Shown here one piece after another: positions 24,090 through 36,242 of a stretch of 64,000 nt of DNA (within the stretch, counting starts at the first letter, position 1; each line of letters opens with the position of its first letter). The notes under the pieces were generated by a model. The model was not told where the DNA came from. It saw only the letters and a list, made by a program, of their open reading frames with translations, and did no database searches. The stretch comes from Osedax fenrisi (Eukaryota; Annelida; Polychaeta; Sabellida; Siboglinidae). The DNA is taken from contig OZ025239.1 in NCBI GenBank assembly GCA_964019155.1, positions 106,607,612 through 106,671,611 on the forward strand. The letters are read 5' to 3'. The position numbers and the translations under genes are program-made.

Positions 24090-24860
24090 ATCAAGATTCG
24101 GCTCAAATACAAGGATCATATTTGAGAGAGACGCATTTATTGGCTCCAGAAACAACCTTTACCGTACCTTTATTGTGAAAGTGACTTTCACAAATTCTTA
24201 ACAAGAAATGCATTGATATATCGCCATATTGTCAATAAATAGTTGAATTAATAGGAATATCCTAATGGATTATTATATACAGACACCATAATAATGGAGG
24301 CTCTTCATAGACCCAATACATAAAAGTATAATATATATATGTCTCTATAGAGTTATACTATAAATTATATATATAATTGTAATGCTGTTCGATCTCTTCC
24401 ACTGGGATACGCACTATAACTAACTGACATATATATCAACATGTCTATTCTACTTGACTCGTTAAAATACAATGATCACATTTGGAAGATATTTGGAGAC
24501 TTAAAGGTTATATCGATACTTTTTGGTCCACTGTCAGGATACATATAATAGCAATGTTTCTCTGTTTGTGAGATAGTCGTGCCGATCACACAAATGTGTT
24601 AAGAGTTATACAGTATTCACAGCCTGGGTCATACAATGTTAAATCACAACTAATTGTTAATCCATACATTATATATCAAGTAATGCTATTCTATTACCTC
24701 CATTACCTCCATTAAGATACGAGTCGTCAACACTGTTGGATAAGGAAGGTATGCTTTTGTTCTTTTACGAGAAAGATGTTCACATATCAGTGAAGCTAAA
24801 TTAAGGCAATGCTTTTGAAATGACTAACTATTAGGTAGTAACACAAATTTGTATTTATTT
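24090..24860 (+). pseudogene. Decayed copy of a recurrent uncharacterised transposon-associated gene
   Basis: In shifting plus-strand frames the sequence shows fragments that I recall from a repeated, unclassified protein family in invertebrate genomes: LLAPETTF near the start, SLPLGYAL, a D-x-LKYNDHIWKIFGDLKV block, PGSYNVKSQ, and RCSHISEAKLR near the end. They fall in the expected order over about 750 bp, with stops and frameshifts throughout. The assignment rests on remembered motif order, not on a search. The encoding mobile element is unknown. Confidence 0.4.
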
Positions 24861-25090
24861 ATGAGAGATATTTAATTATGCCCAGCTGCTATATAGGTCA
24901 ATTATCAACATACAAATCTGACATCATATGAATACAGAATGTGTAAATATTGTGATGAATGTCTTCACTATTTTAAATATCCGTAAAGATTCATTTTCTC
25001 AGTGCATACACTGACTATTTCCTGATAACTGTGACTATAGCAGAGTAAGACAATGAGACATAATAATATAAATCTTAAAGTATAACAATA

Positions 25091-25140
<50 letters not shown>

Positions 25141-25779
25141 TATACATACATATATATATATCGATCAATACATACATCAATAAGTTCGAAAGAAGAACTA
25201 TTAATTATAGATACTGAGATGTATGGGCGTAACGTACAGTAACGTAAGTGTAATATAAGTATGTATGTGTGAGGTATGGGTGCGTGTGTGCGTATGTAGG
25301 TGCATGCGTATGTATTGGTGTATATACGTGCATGATGTAATTGTATTCATGTATTCATTGATGCGTATCCGCCGTCCGTTAAGCATATACCTTGAAGATC
25401 ACAGGTACTTATTTGGTGGGGTTTTTTATGCTCCGGTGATATATGGACCACAACTTATAGAATACTGGCTTCAGCGTGAAGTAACATTCTTTTTACAGGT
25501 AGGCATATATTAATGATTTATGTTTTATTTTCGATTACGAAGTGTTAAAATGTGTATACGTACACTGTGTACAATTAATAATGTATTTACTGAACAACAT
25601 ATAGCATTTCAATTTGCGCTAACATATACTAATATGAGAATAATCACATAAAGTACATACATATATCAACGTAGTGCATTTATATAGAAATAAAACAAGT
25701 ACATAAGTTCGTTTCAACAATGATATTAACACAGTCTATCTGATATCCGGAGAAAATATGTGTTATCATATCTGTGCAA

Positions 25780-26130
25780 CGTTTGCGATATATGCTGGTG
25801 CAGCTTAGTAAATAATAGCATGTATGGTGCAGATAAAATGGAACGTTAACCATCCATGGTAATACATCGGAGAGGATATAGATATATTAGGTAAACGTTC
25901 GAGTTTGTAGACAATTCGAATGTCACGGCGCAGAATAATGTGGACGTTGTGTTTTAAATGAAGGGAGAGTGAGGTAAACAGCAACACAATAAAAGTGAGA
26001 AACAGTCACGAAGGTTACTTAACACCAATGAATAAGGTACGCATTTAGTGCGTTTAAAAGAAAATGTATGACAAGGGTATTTATAATATTGTAAAGATAG
26101 AACTTAGCAAGACGACTTTTCTTAGCTATT
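25780..26130 (-). pseudogene. Decayed LINE reverse transcriptase (L2-like), C-terminal part
   Basis: The minus strand gives LRRDIRIVYKLERL, then ISISS and GWLTFHFIC. These align with QRRAIRTLYKLKFSS, SISTLMRSLGWLKFRYLC of the LINE at 40861-42174. An upstream match to the IHSLVFSRLIYCC region is detectable but broken by stops. The element may extend towards 27600, where no clear motif survives. Confidence 0.5.
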
Positions 26131-28850
26131 CGAATAGAAAGATCGAAATGTGAATCAAATTAATACCACGATTAGTGACCCACTTACAAATATGAAAGGA
26201 GAGTAAATAAAAGGGATGGGAGATAGTTAGTAGAAATCTAGGAATAGAGAGTATAGTATTGTCGTTTTGGAAATGTTTAAAGAAAGTGAATTAAACGAAA
26301 ACCATTCGGTTAGGTTAGTAATACGGCCAAAAATAGATATGTGGATAGAGTGATGGCCAGTAGAGAGTGGACATGATATATAATTACGGAATATCGTGAA
26401 AGGAGGGTATATAAGTGGGGATATTTAAGGTTTATTAATTGGATAGGGAGTAAGTTGATAATGAATAGAATAGGCGAATACCTTACCGTACGCCGTACGG
26501 CGTACCACAACGTTGTGGAATATAACAGGAGTAAAAAGGCTTAGACGGTGAAGAATTTATGTTAACAGACAAATATCAATCGAGGATATATATGGGATAC
26601 ACCCATATACATAACATTAATACAGATATCAAGTAGATGAAACGAAATAATACGAATATTAATATATTCATTGGTACACTATAAATCAAGTATGAGAATA
26701 TAATATATCATTTTATATCGAGGGATACTAGAATATTACTGATAATTAAAATCTATATTGGAAATTCAGTATATTATATTAGCATTTTGAATACAACCGG
26801 TAATATTATTAGACGTAATGTATTGTATAAGCTGGGATGAAACAACTAATTTCGATGTATTTTACACGAACGAGAGTTGAGAAATTGGTTACCTATCATT
26901 ATCTGCCTCTATATTTACACGCAAGTTTAAACTCTTGGAGGCATCATTGAGCTTAGTGGTGAATTAAGATATATTTGCAGATGAGAAGTTTACTCCTGAA
27001 AAGGAGTGAATCATTTTGAGGTAATTGTGATCAGAGTCAAGATTAGTTAAGTTATATATAATTTATAATATATTTAGTAGTCTTGTTAACCGATATAGGT
27101 GTAATAGCTCATTATTAAACAATAGGGGTTTAGAATAAGATCGATTGAATATTCATTTCAAGGAGAAAATAAATCGAAAGAATATTTGATAGAAGCGTTG
27201 GTATTATTATAACGACAGTTAAGTAAGGATGGAAACTATGGAACTTCAATTTATTTACAAATATACGTATATTTTTAGAAAATTATTTTCTAAACAAACT
27301 AACAGTTCAATGAATGGGATAAGTTGACAGTTATAAATAAGAAGTGAATACAAAATGAAAAACAGAGCTGGCACTAGAATCTATACACGAGATAATATAG
27401 TTAGCGACCATGATATAATATTAGGTAACATAATGCTAACATTTCTATTTAATAAAACCAAAAGAATGAACAGAATAAGATTCGACGTAGATATATAAAA
27501 AATTAGCAAGACAAACAGAACATTCAAGAAGAACTGGCAACAAAAATGTTTACACTGATCCACTATATTATCTTATCCACATTTCTCCCTCCATGATATT
27601 TATAGTTGACATTATCATGGAGTACATCCCACATTTTTAGTTTTCATATCTTAGTTACCTAATAAAATGGTTATTATATAGTGATAATAATTTTAAAAAT
27701 ATAAGTATAACAATATGGATACAATGGTATGCATATAATTCGATGGATACAACGTGATGTATACAATAATATATAACTACACTGGTATCATTATAACTAA
27801 GTGTATAGTATAAATTATAGATACGAATGAAATATGTATACACCAGTTACATGGCGAGTTTTTGTTTATTAAATTATATTTTTTTTAACATTATAGGATT
27901 ATAATAATATTTGGTAAATCCCTAATAATATACAAGTCATTAAAATATGCATATTTAATTTTTATAACTAATTAAAATTATAACTAAGTTATTTTTTTAT
28001 TTTTATTCACTATTTTAATAATATTTTACATTTAATAACATATTTACAATAATTTTATAATTTAATATTGAAATATATCGCTCATCTATTATAAATAGTG
28101 TTTACTTATAATAGTAATATAGGTATATAGCATTTCTACAGAATTAATGTTTTGTTCTAAGAAGTTATCATATATTATAAAAATATTAATTAAATATATT
28201 AATTATATTATAGTAATTATTAATAATCGCCTTAATTAAAAGTACTCATCTATAACTAATATTCACAAATTATCTTCTTAAAAATCATTATATAAACTTC
28301 TTTATTATTCGATATATAAAAGAAATGTAAAATGTACGTAAAGCTAATACATTATTAAATTATTATTTTAAGTAACAAGTAAATATAAAATGTTGAATGT
28401 ATGCAATGGAGGCTCGTAGTTAGTGGAATATTTCCTCCGTAATTGCATGGTGTGGCTTCTTCATAGATTTACCGGTCAATTGTTCTATTTCATATTGTTA
28501 ATAGTTAGGACATCTAATCAGGTATTTTTATCCGTACTGTATTAGTTGGTATTCTTTGAAATACTATAATTATTATAGGTTTTTCAGATAAAAATACATT
28601 TTTAATAAATATTACAAATACAAATACAAATATAAAATTAAATTAAATTAAAAAAAAATATTAATACAGATAATATGAGATAAAATAGTGTGGGATGGTA
28701 GAATTAAGGTTATAAATAAGTAATCTGGGAATACTTTAAATAATAGTTAAATAAAATTATTTAACTATAGTAATTTTAGAAATACAAATATTAATAAATA
28801 AGTATAGATATCAATATTCCAATATAAATGAAGACATGCCAAAAAGGTAG
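26131..28850. other. Moderately AT-rich DNA, probably old LINE remains
   Basis: This stretch is less AT-biased than its surroundings, but all frames are broken. It probably contains the 5' part of the decayed LINE at 25780-26130. A pair of adjacent perfect palindromes lies at 26488-26518. No host exon was recognised. Confidence 0.35.
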
Positions 28851-28899
28851 AGCTAACAATTTCACCAAATATTAAAAATACTGACAAAGTCAATAAGTC

Positions 28900-29295
28900 A
28901 GAGTAAGAAAAACAATGATAATCTTAGACAAAAATAACAAACCGGTCTCCGAAAATGCAGCAATGATGAAGAAATGGACTAAATATTGTAAATATGTATA
29001 TTATTATAAAATCATACAATTATAAAATTAGACCAGACAATAAACTACTAAAACCAAATAAGATGAATAGCAATATTAGAATCACTTCCGATACCTGAAT
29101 ATAGTAAATTGTTGGGTTTTGATAATATTTCAAGTGATATTTTTAAACACGGAGGATAAATGATCAAAATATTTACAACAATCTGATACAAATATTGAAC
29201 ACAAAAAGTGGCCAGCTCAATGGACTAAATTATTAATTATACCCATACCGAAAAAAGGGGACTTACGAGAACTGTCTAATTACAATGCGACGCAC
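28900..29295 (+). pseudogene. LINE RT N-terminal fragment (RTE-like), decayed
   Basis: The plus strand shows ILDKNNKPVSENAAMMKKW, then GFDNISSDIFKHGG, then KWPAQWTKLLIIPIPKKGD followed by LSNYN. This is the conserved start of a LINE RT domain (W-P-x-x-W-T ... P-x-PKKGD ... NYR). The pieces are in order but separated by stops and shifts. Confidence 0.6.
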
Positions 29296-29324
29296 GTTAA
29301 GCATGCCCAGTTAACATTAACAGC

Positions 29325-29655
29325 CTCATAAAATCATCATAACAGCCTCATAAAATCATACTTATATGTAGACAGGTGATGTTATATGAGGCTGTTATAT
29401 GATACAATTATGAGAATATTGTGAGACTATTGTGAGGATAGTTTAAGGATGTTATTAGTCTGTTATATGATGATGTTATGTGACAGTAATTAGGCTATTA
29501 TATGAGGCAGTTATAAGAATATTATACGTAGAGTTTATGAAGCTGTATATTGGCTGTCATATTATACAGTTATGAGGATATTATATGATGATGTTATGAG
29601 GCAGTAATTAGGATATTATATAAGGTAGTTATGAGGATATCAAATGATGATATAT
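29325..29655. repeat. Minisatellite of ATATGATG / ATGAGGCAGT units
   Basis: Imperfect tandem copies of a unit of roughly 40 bp combine TTATGAGGATATTATATGAT, GATGTTATGAGGCAG and TAATTAGG elements. It begins where the decayed LINE fragment ends. Confidence 0.55.
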
Positions 29656-29837
29656 TATTAAAGTATTTAGAAATGTATAGAAATGTATACTTTTAGGCCA
29701 AATGAGGAAGACAACTCAAGAAACGGATTTACACTTTATATGGGGGAAAAACAATTACACTACTAAATAACATTCAATTAGATACAATTAAAAAACCATT
29801 CTAAGTATTAGCTAAATGGTAAATAATGTAATAATAA

Positions 29838-30170
29838 TAGTTATAATTCAATTCAATTCAATTTATTTTAAATACTCTTTGTGCCATAGCAATCAAGCGT
29901 CTAAAGTAAAAACAAAAAACAATATAACGGAACATAAACGAAAATAATAAACTAATAATAATATAAATAGGAATACAGAAAGTACTCAACATTAATATAA
30001 ATTGTAAATAAAATTGTAGATATTGATAAATAGTGATAAAAAAATGATCAGGGAAATGCAATAGTAAATGCAATGATAATAATAATTTCCTCCAGCATAA
30101 CCGAGCAACGTTAAACACGTATGAACGCATGCAACGTCGACCTACAATATAAAGTCCCAATGTAAAAGTC
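29838..30170 (-). mobile_element. Probable LINE 3' terminus with (TTGAA)n tail
   Basis: On the minus strand a segment of more balanced composition ends GGCACAAAGAGTATTTAAAA, then TAAATTGAATTGAATTGAAT. This is the arrangement of CR1/Jockey-like 3' ends. The 100-codon open frame inside it has no recognised motif and is treated as chance. Confidence 0.35.
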
Positions 30171-30778
30171 GGCGTGACTACATTTTCATATTATATTCCT
30201 TCGGGCGGAATATTTATACCACGATCTATTAAATACACAATATAATATAAGGTTATATATGGAACCATGCTACTAGCATGTATTTAGGAGAGCTTCACGG
30301 AGATTCCATGATAATCACGAAGGCAGTACAGACTGCTATTGTCAATTATATGGCTCCACGTCAATGATTATCATGGACTGATGTATACATGACTATAGTC
30401 ATCTCGAAGGAGACACGCTACTGGGTATCATGGACTGCTGTGGATTGAGTTGTTTTTATGTTGATAAATATATAGTTGATATAGTCGCAAGTATAAATAT
30501 TTGCTAACGTATTTGTTATATCGAAGGTGAAAGTATATGGACTGCTGTTGTTTATCTTGAAGAGGCAAATTAATAATAATCACGGGTGGATATTGTCGTC
30601 TAAATTGATATATAATATATATAAATAAGGTTATAAGTAAACTTATATATATATAATATAAAGTAATAGGTTTGTGTATAGTTTTTGATATATATATATA
30701 TATATATATTTATATGTATAGCTCTGGTTATAATCTGATTGAAATAACGTGAGAGTAGCTTTGAAAGTAATAAAATAA

Positions 30779-30815
<37 letters not shown>

Positions 30816-31050
30816 TTATATAACATTTGAAAATGTGAACTCTTCTGTAATTACTAAATGACATCGTTGACTGTTTACTATAACCGTTGATTTCAAAATG
30901 TAGATTTTATTTCTAACAACCTATAATCACAAATGTTTATTAACAGAATATAAATCAAACTAGCAAATAAAATAAGATAGCTAAATACAAAATATCAACT
31001 ACATTATTTTATTATTGAATAAGTAATTTATAAGATAATATAATCATTAC
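30171..31050. other. Intergenic DNA with short degenerate repeats
   Basis: Several loose copies of an ATCATGGACTGCTG-like motif occur at about 30300-30560. (TA)n tracts lie at 30690-30710 and 30783-30812. No gene was seen. Confidence 0.35.
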
Positions 31051-31144
31051 CAATTGGTAATCCAGCAAATATTAATATACTAGCTCTAGCCATAAACATA
31101 GTCATACCCACATCATCCACACTTTGAAATAATATGCTACATTG
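31051..31144 (-). CDS. Candidate exon of unknown family, hydrophobic
   Basis: A TATATGAG acceptor and GTAATG donor bound 31 open codons plus one base (QCSILFQSVDDVGMTMF ... SILIFAGLPIG). Its start phase matches the end of the candidate exon at 31709-31764. The family is not recognised. Confidence 0.3.
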
Positions 31145-31708
31145 CTCATATAAATATCAAATATAATATTTTTTTTTTATTAACAACGTCATAAGAATAT
31201 ACATTGTGTAATATGAATTTACTGACTGTAAAACACAAATATACAGTGGGTAATATAAATTTAAATACTACTTCATATGAATGTATTACAAAATTAAGTA
31301 TACCTATATAGGATAATAAAAATAGGATTGTAGCATAAATATGTATGTAAAATATATAAACATATTTAATATTTAATATTTCTACTTCAAATTATCAATA
31401 AATTAAAATATATATACATATGTATATATATTATAGTTAGTAGATAGATAGTCTATTATATACTATCTGATAGATAATACAAAATATCTATTTACTATAG
31501 TAATATACTACTATAATATATAATCACTACATAATGTAATAGTGTATTACATATGTATACCAATGATCTCGTACGAAGTGATCTCGTGAATAATGGTGAT
31601 CTTGTGCAATGTTGATTTAAATAATTATTTATAAATAGTATAATTGATATTGATAACAAAATCATCAAACCAAATTAATACACTACAAACGAGATAGAGG
31701 AAACTAAC

Positions 31709-31764
31709 TAAATACGGACAGTGCCCGAATATGGATACTCTCTGTATCTCAGACACCATAAATC
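31709..31764 (-). CDS. Candidate exon following a cassette-gene relic
   Basis: A strong TTTCTTTTTGCAG acceptor and GTTAGT donor bound an 18-codon segment (FMVSEIQRVSIFGHCPYL). It begins with two bases of a split codon, as would be required after the V-type exon relic just upstream at 31856-31897. The relic itself has a stop, so the pair is probably dead. Confidence 0.3.
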
Positions 31765-31794
31765 CTGCAAAAAGAAATTTATTGAATACAATAT

Positions 31795-31897
31795 TATATT
31801 AATTTATTATTTTGATATATTTTATATATTTGTATTAATACCAACTAGGATTACAAGTTGCGATAGATGTTGATGGATTCACTTAACAGTTGTGACA
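31795..31897 (-). pseudogene. Relic of a V-type cassette exon and its intron
   Basis: About 100 bp match the end of the V' exon and the start of its downstream intron in the cassette gene (compare 47640-47720), including the GTTGGT donor. The exon part is cut at 31897 and has a GAA-to-TAA change at 31883-31885. This shows the cassette family once extended, or was copied, about 12 kb beyond its present 3' end. Confidence 0.65.
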
Positions 31898-31938
31898 TAG
31901 TATATAATATGTATTATCATAATTAATTATCTAGTAAC

Positions 31939-31976
<38 letters not shown>

Positions 31977-32800
31977 CTCATATATACATATATGTTACAC
32001 AAAATATCAGTAACTTATTAATATATTTAAATTATATAGAATTGGATACCTGCAATCTAGTTTATTCGATGAGTTTCAATACGGTAGCATGTACAGATTA
32101 ACGTTAGTAATATATATATAAAACTTTAAATTATTTACTAATTAATATTTTGTTTCAATTATATAGTTTAAGATCACGAACAAACTATATATTGAAATAA
32201 ATTACTGGATGCAGATCTCGGACTCATATGCAATGCTTGTAACATGATGAACCACTTCGAATCCGTCTGTAGGAGCAGACATTACTATAAAAACTACAAG
32301 AAACAGGAGTCCACTAAACTACATCAAACTTACATGTAGCAGACCCGGACACAAGATACAAGGTATTTGTTAAAGTATGTTAAACTAATCATACCCTTTA
32401 AAAATAGAACATATATATTATTGAAAGTTGACAAAGGGTCTTAAAGTAATGTACTATCCTTTAAGGTATACAATAACCTTAGAAAGCCTACTTAATTAAC
32501 CCCTACTTAATTAACCCATGCATACTCATCATATGACAATAAACCCATTGCGACCTACGGCATTTAAATAATATGTTAAAATTATAATGGCATATTATAC
32601 GATATAAAATTCAATATAGTCGAATCCCCAACAACCCCATATAATAGGACTAATAGACACATATGTAGAAAGGTAAGCCTCATAAAAATGTTATGCAAAA
32701 TAGACATAATCCCACCTATATCAAAACCACCCGCCAAAAATTATACAATAATATTCCCCGTAACACTTCAAATAAGCCTCGACAAAGAAGTACGGTCCTT
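31898..32800. other. AT-rich DNA without recognised genes
   Basis: (TA)n at 31948-31974. From about 32340 the composition changes to C-rich on the plus strand, continuous with the decayed Gypsy element downstream, but no motif is legible there. Confidence 0.35.
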
Positions 32801-32802
32801 GC

Positions 32803-33575
32803 ATGCGAATAAATGCGTCCAAATCAACTTCAAAGTATATATATAGAACTATAGCGTATGATGCCCAAAGGAATCATCACATCGGTAAATATGCCTACAG
32901 CATAGGTATCCAGCATAACATATGCACCAAAGAAGTAACGGGACATTATGATATTATATGTAATATGGTATTCCAACCAATGCGAAAGATTCCAGACACA
33001 TCCAATAAGCAATTGGAAACTAACACCAAACAGTAGAGGAATACCATATATGTCCTCCACAAATAGGACATCACCCACATTTCATCCAGTCCTTACTACC
33101 TAGCATCAAATGAATTCATAGAAAGACACGTTCAGACCATAAAGAACATTATAAAAAATAGAGACAGCAATAAAATAACTAAAGCACTACTATCTTGGAG
33201 AAATAACCCTGACAATGTGATGACCCCCAACCCTCTACACCTACTCTTACATCAATCCAAACATCAGAAAGCACGAAACTATAAACACATCAAACAGACA
33301 TAGATTAACTAGATGACATCACTTGCAAGAAAACCGCATACATCGTACAGAACGTACACATCTGTCAAATTCGAGACTCCTTCAAATTCACATGATCCCC
33401 AACTACCATTGTCAAGAAAAGAAACGAACCAGAATCATATGTCATCCGTACCCAAACGGGAAACATCCTATGACGTACAAGACATAAAATACGATCAACA
33501 CCTAAAACTAAACCCTAGAAAATTACACCATAGAGAATACCCCACTCATACCCAAACACTATATTTTCCCTAACT
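32803..33575 (+). pseudogene. Decayed Gypsy integrase and C-terminal region
   Basis: Between about 33070 and 33300 the plus strand reads ITHISSSPYYLASNEFIERH, then VQTIKNIIKN and ALLSWRNNP. These match the part of retroviral-type integrase that surrounds the catalytic Glu. The part before it is frameshifted and unclear. The 86-codon frame at 33313-33573 continues as a basic, Ser/Pro/His-rich tail. Confidence 0.6.
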
Positions 33576-33725
33576 ACCCAACACCACCATCTGATAATAA
33601 TACCATCCTCTCATACACAGCTATTATAGAACCAAAAGCAGCTTAGGAAACTATACGCCGAAGCTCCAGTAACAGGCACACTCCCTACCGATGTGTCCTG
33701 TAATATCTCTTCTTCTTGGAAGAGG

Positions 33726-33945
33726 TGATGTTATGTTATTATCACTATTACTTTGTGTATTATTATTATTATCTCGCATTATACTAATACACGCCGAGTG
33801 CTAGGAATATGCCCATATATCAATCGATCCCGTCTCACATGATTAATCAATGCTAGACGCATATCTATAAAAGCCTTATACACATACAAAGTTAATAAAT
33901 AATGTACAAAAGTATTGATTCTTTTGTTAACAACTTAACAACTAG
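33726..33945 (+). repeat. Probable 3' LTR of the decayed Gypsy element
   Basis: A purine run (GGAAGAGG) precedes TGATGTTATG at 33726. About 140 bp further is a TATAAAAG box (33866-33873), then an AATAAA signal (33894-33899). This order, directly downstream of an integrase relic, fits a 3' LTR. No partner 5' LTR was found, and the exact end is uncertain. Confidence 0.45.
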
Positions 33946-34726
33946 TAAATACAAATATACTTTAATAAAAATTCATTTCTGATTAATGATTCATATACAA
34001 ATACACTAAATTGATAATTATGTTAATGTTTGAATCAAATAATAATATTTATGTAATGTATTATTCTAATATAAATACACTAACAAATATAAATAAATGT
34101 AATACAATTAAATATATTTATGATTATGTGATACAAATACACCAAATCTGTTTTTGATATATATTAAATTATTGATGTTGATCAAATACAAAGATTTATA
34201 AAAGTTTTCAAGTTCATACAATAATTAATTTATTAATGTTAAATGAATAGAACTAGACATAATTGATATAATTGATATATTTAGTATTTTAATTTGAAAT
34301 AAAATTGGTTACACTTTAATCTGGCCGCCGCGATAATTTTCATATTTTATAGGGCGTGGCTAACTTCTCAAAGATAATTAAATATTCAAATATTCAAATA
34401 TAAATGACATTTCTGTAAATATTCAAATATTATAATATTAAAACATGTAAATGAATGTAATTAGTATACAGATATATATATTATATATATACATGTATAT
34501 ACTAATATATTGTATATAGTTAATTTAACATATACCATATTATGATACGTATATATATTTAAAATGTCTAAATAATCACAGTTAATAAAATAAATACGGA
34601 AATATCGTATAAAAATTAATCTTCGAATAAATAAACATCTATTCAATACGCATATACACTTGAATAATAAGTATGTGATAGTATATATGTTATATATAAT
34701 TATATATTTAATACTGATATTATATA
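33946..34726. other. AT-rich DNA without recognised genes
   Basis: Low-complexity A/T. The last 160 bp resemble, in diverged form, the 36270-36390 segment on the other side of the LINE insertion. Confidence 0.4.
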
Positions 34727-36242
34727 TATCGATGTGGCTAAAGCTTTTGATAAAGTTTGCCATTCTAAACTTCTAAAGAAGATGTCTAAATTGGAGATCG
34801 GTGGTAATGTCCTTAAGTGGTTTAGCTCATACCTTACTAATCGATTTCAAAGAACTATGGTAAATGATGAATTTTCTGATTATATTCATGCAAGTTCAGG
34901 TGTTCCTCAAGGTTCCGTTATTGGACCTATTTTATTCTTAATATATATCAATGACCTCCCCTCGATATTTACATCACAGCTAACATGCTCTCTTTTTGCC
35001 GATGATGCCAAAATATCTCTATCGTATAGGAATATTACTGAACGTAATATCCTTCAATCAGGACTTAATGATCTATATGATTGGACAGTAAAATGGAACC
35101 TTCAAATAGCTTTTGAAAAATGCGCATTTATGTCAATCGGAAAATCTGATATATCATTCTATTCGCTAAATAATACCGTGATTCCTAAATACTCTAATTT
35201 TCGAGACCTTGGTATTGTTTTTGATGATAATATTAAATTCAATATTCACATTAATAACATATGTAGCAAAGCCTATGTGATCTCTAATATCATTTTTAGA
35301 TGTTTTACTACAAATAATTCATATTATCTAGTCAAAGCCTATACAACCTATATAAGGCCATTACTCGAATATGGTTCTTCCATTTGGAATCCAGGCAATG
35401 ACTTTATCGGCCTAAACAAACTTATTGAAAAAGTTCAACATAAATTTACTAAGCGAATTAACTTCAGATGTAACTTTATTAAATCAACTTATGATACTAG
35501 ATTGTGTTTTCTCAATTTAATGAATTTATCCCACCGCAGATTAAGAGCTGACCTGATTCTGGCTTTCAAGATATTGAACAATCTCGTGGATATTGATAAA
35601 TCATCGGTATTCACAACTTATTCAACGAGTAATCGTGGACCTCTAATTAAAATACGCAAAGACAAATGTATTAATAAATCAACTATAAATTCATTCAGTA
35701 ACAGAGTGAGTACCGCTTGGAATTCACTTCCTCGTTCTGTGGCTTCGTCTAAATCTTTAAGCATATTTATTACAAATATAGATACTATTAATATTAATGG
35801 AAATTTTTATTCTCAACATGCTTAAATGTAATGTCGTTATTTTTATTATTTTATTGTTTTTTTAGCTTTCGTTTTCGTTTTGTACTTTATTTGGGTATTT
35901 GATCTTACAAGCTGTATACTCATTTGATATTCTAGGTGTGGAGATATGTCAAAAAACCAAAATGCAGGGACCGTCCATCCCTCAGGATTTATGGGCATAT
36001 AATCCTATATGGGCCTGACCAACCCGATACCTCTTCCCTAGTTATTTAATGATGTGTTCAGCACGTTTTATCAACATCCCAAATATTGCTTTATTATTAT
36101 TTTATTTACTTTCGGTGTGTGTAAATCACAACTTATTTATTTTTGCTAACTATTATTTATATATTTCTGTCATTATTATTTATTGTTATCCATCGTTTTG
36201 ATTCTAATCAATAAACTATTATCTATCTATCTATCTATCTAT
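34727..36242 (+). mobile_element. 5'-truncated CR1/Jockey-like LINE with (ATCT)n tail
   Basis: The insertion begins inside the RT domain and runs through an open RT C-terminus and a 3' UTR. It ends in five tandem ATCT units (about 36218-36242) after a TCAATAAAC. A 5' truncation plus a short-repeat tail is the standard product of target-primed reverse transcription. Confidence 0.8.
34734..35825 (+). pseudogene. LINE reverse transcriptase, truncated but with open frame
   Basis: The 363-codon open frame starts at AKAFDKVCH (RT motif with catalytic Asp upstream at 34727). It continues through SGVPQGSVIGPILFLIYIND and the active site LFADDAKIS (FADD at 34995-35006), and reaches a typical C-terminal AWNSLPRSV and stop. 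There is no premature stop. The endonuclease and the first part of RT are missing, so it cannot act alone. The lack of stops suggests a young insertion. Confidence 0.85.

Noticed and set aside
25201..25513. ORFs on both strands at a GT-rich stretch
   Set aside because: They derive from TGTGTG/TATG-type simple sequence. No splice-linked or domain support.
29858..30160. 100-codon minus-strand ORF
   Set aside because: No recognisable motif. It overlaps what looks like a LINE 3' UTR with a TTGAA-type tail.
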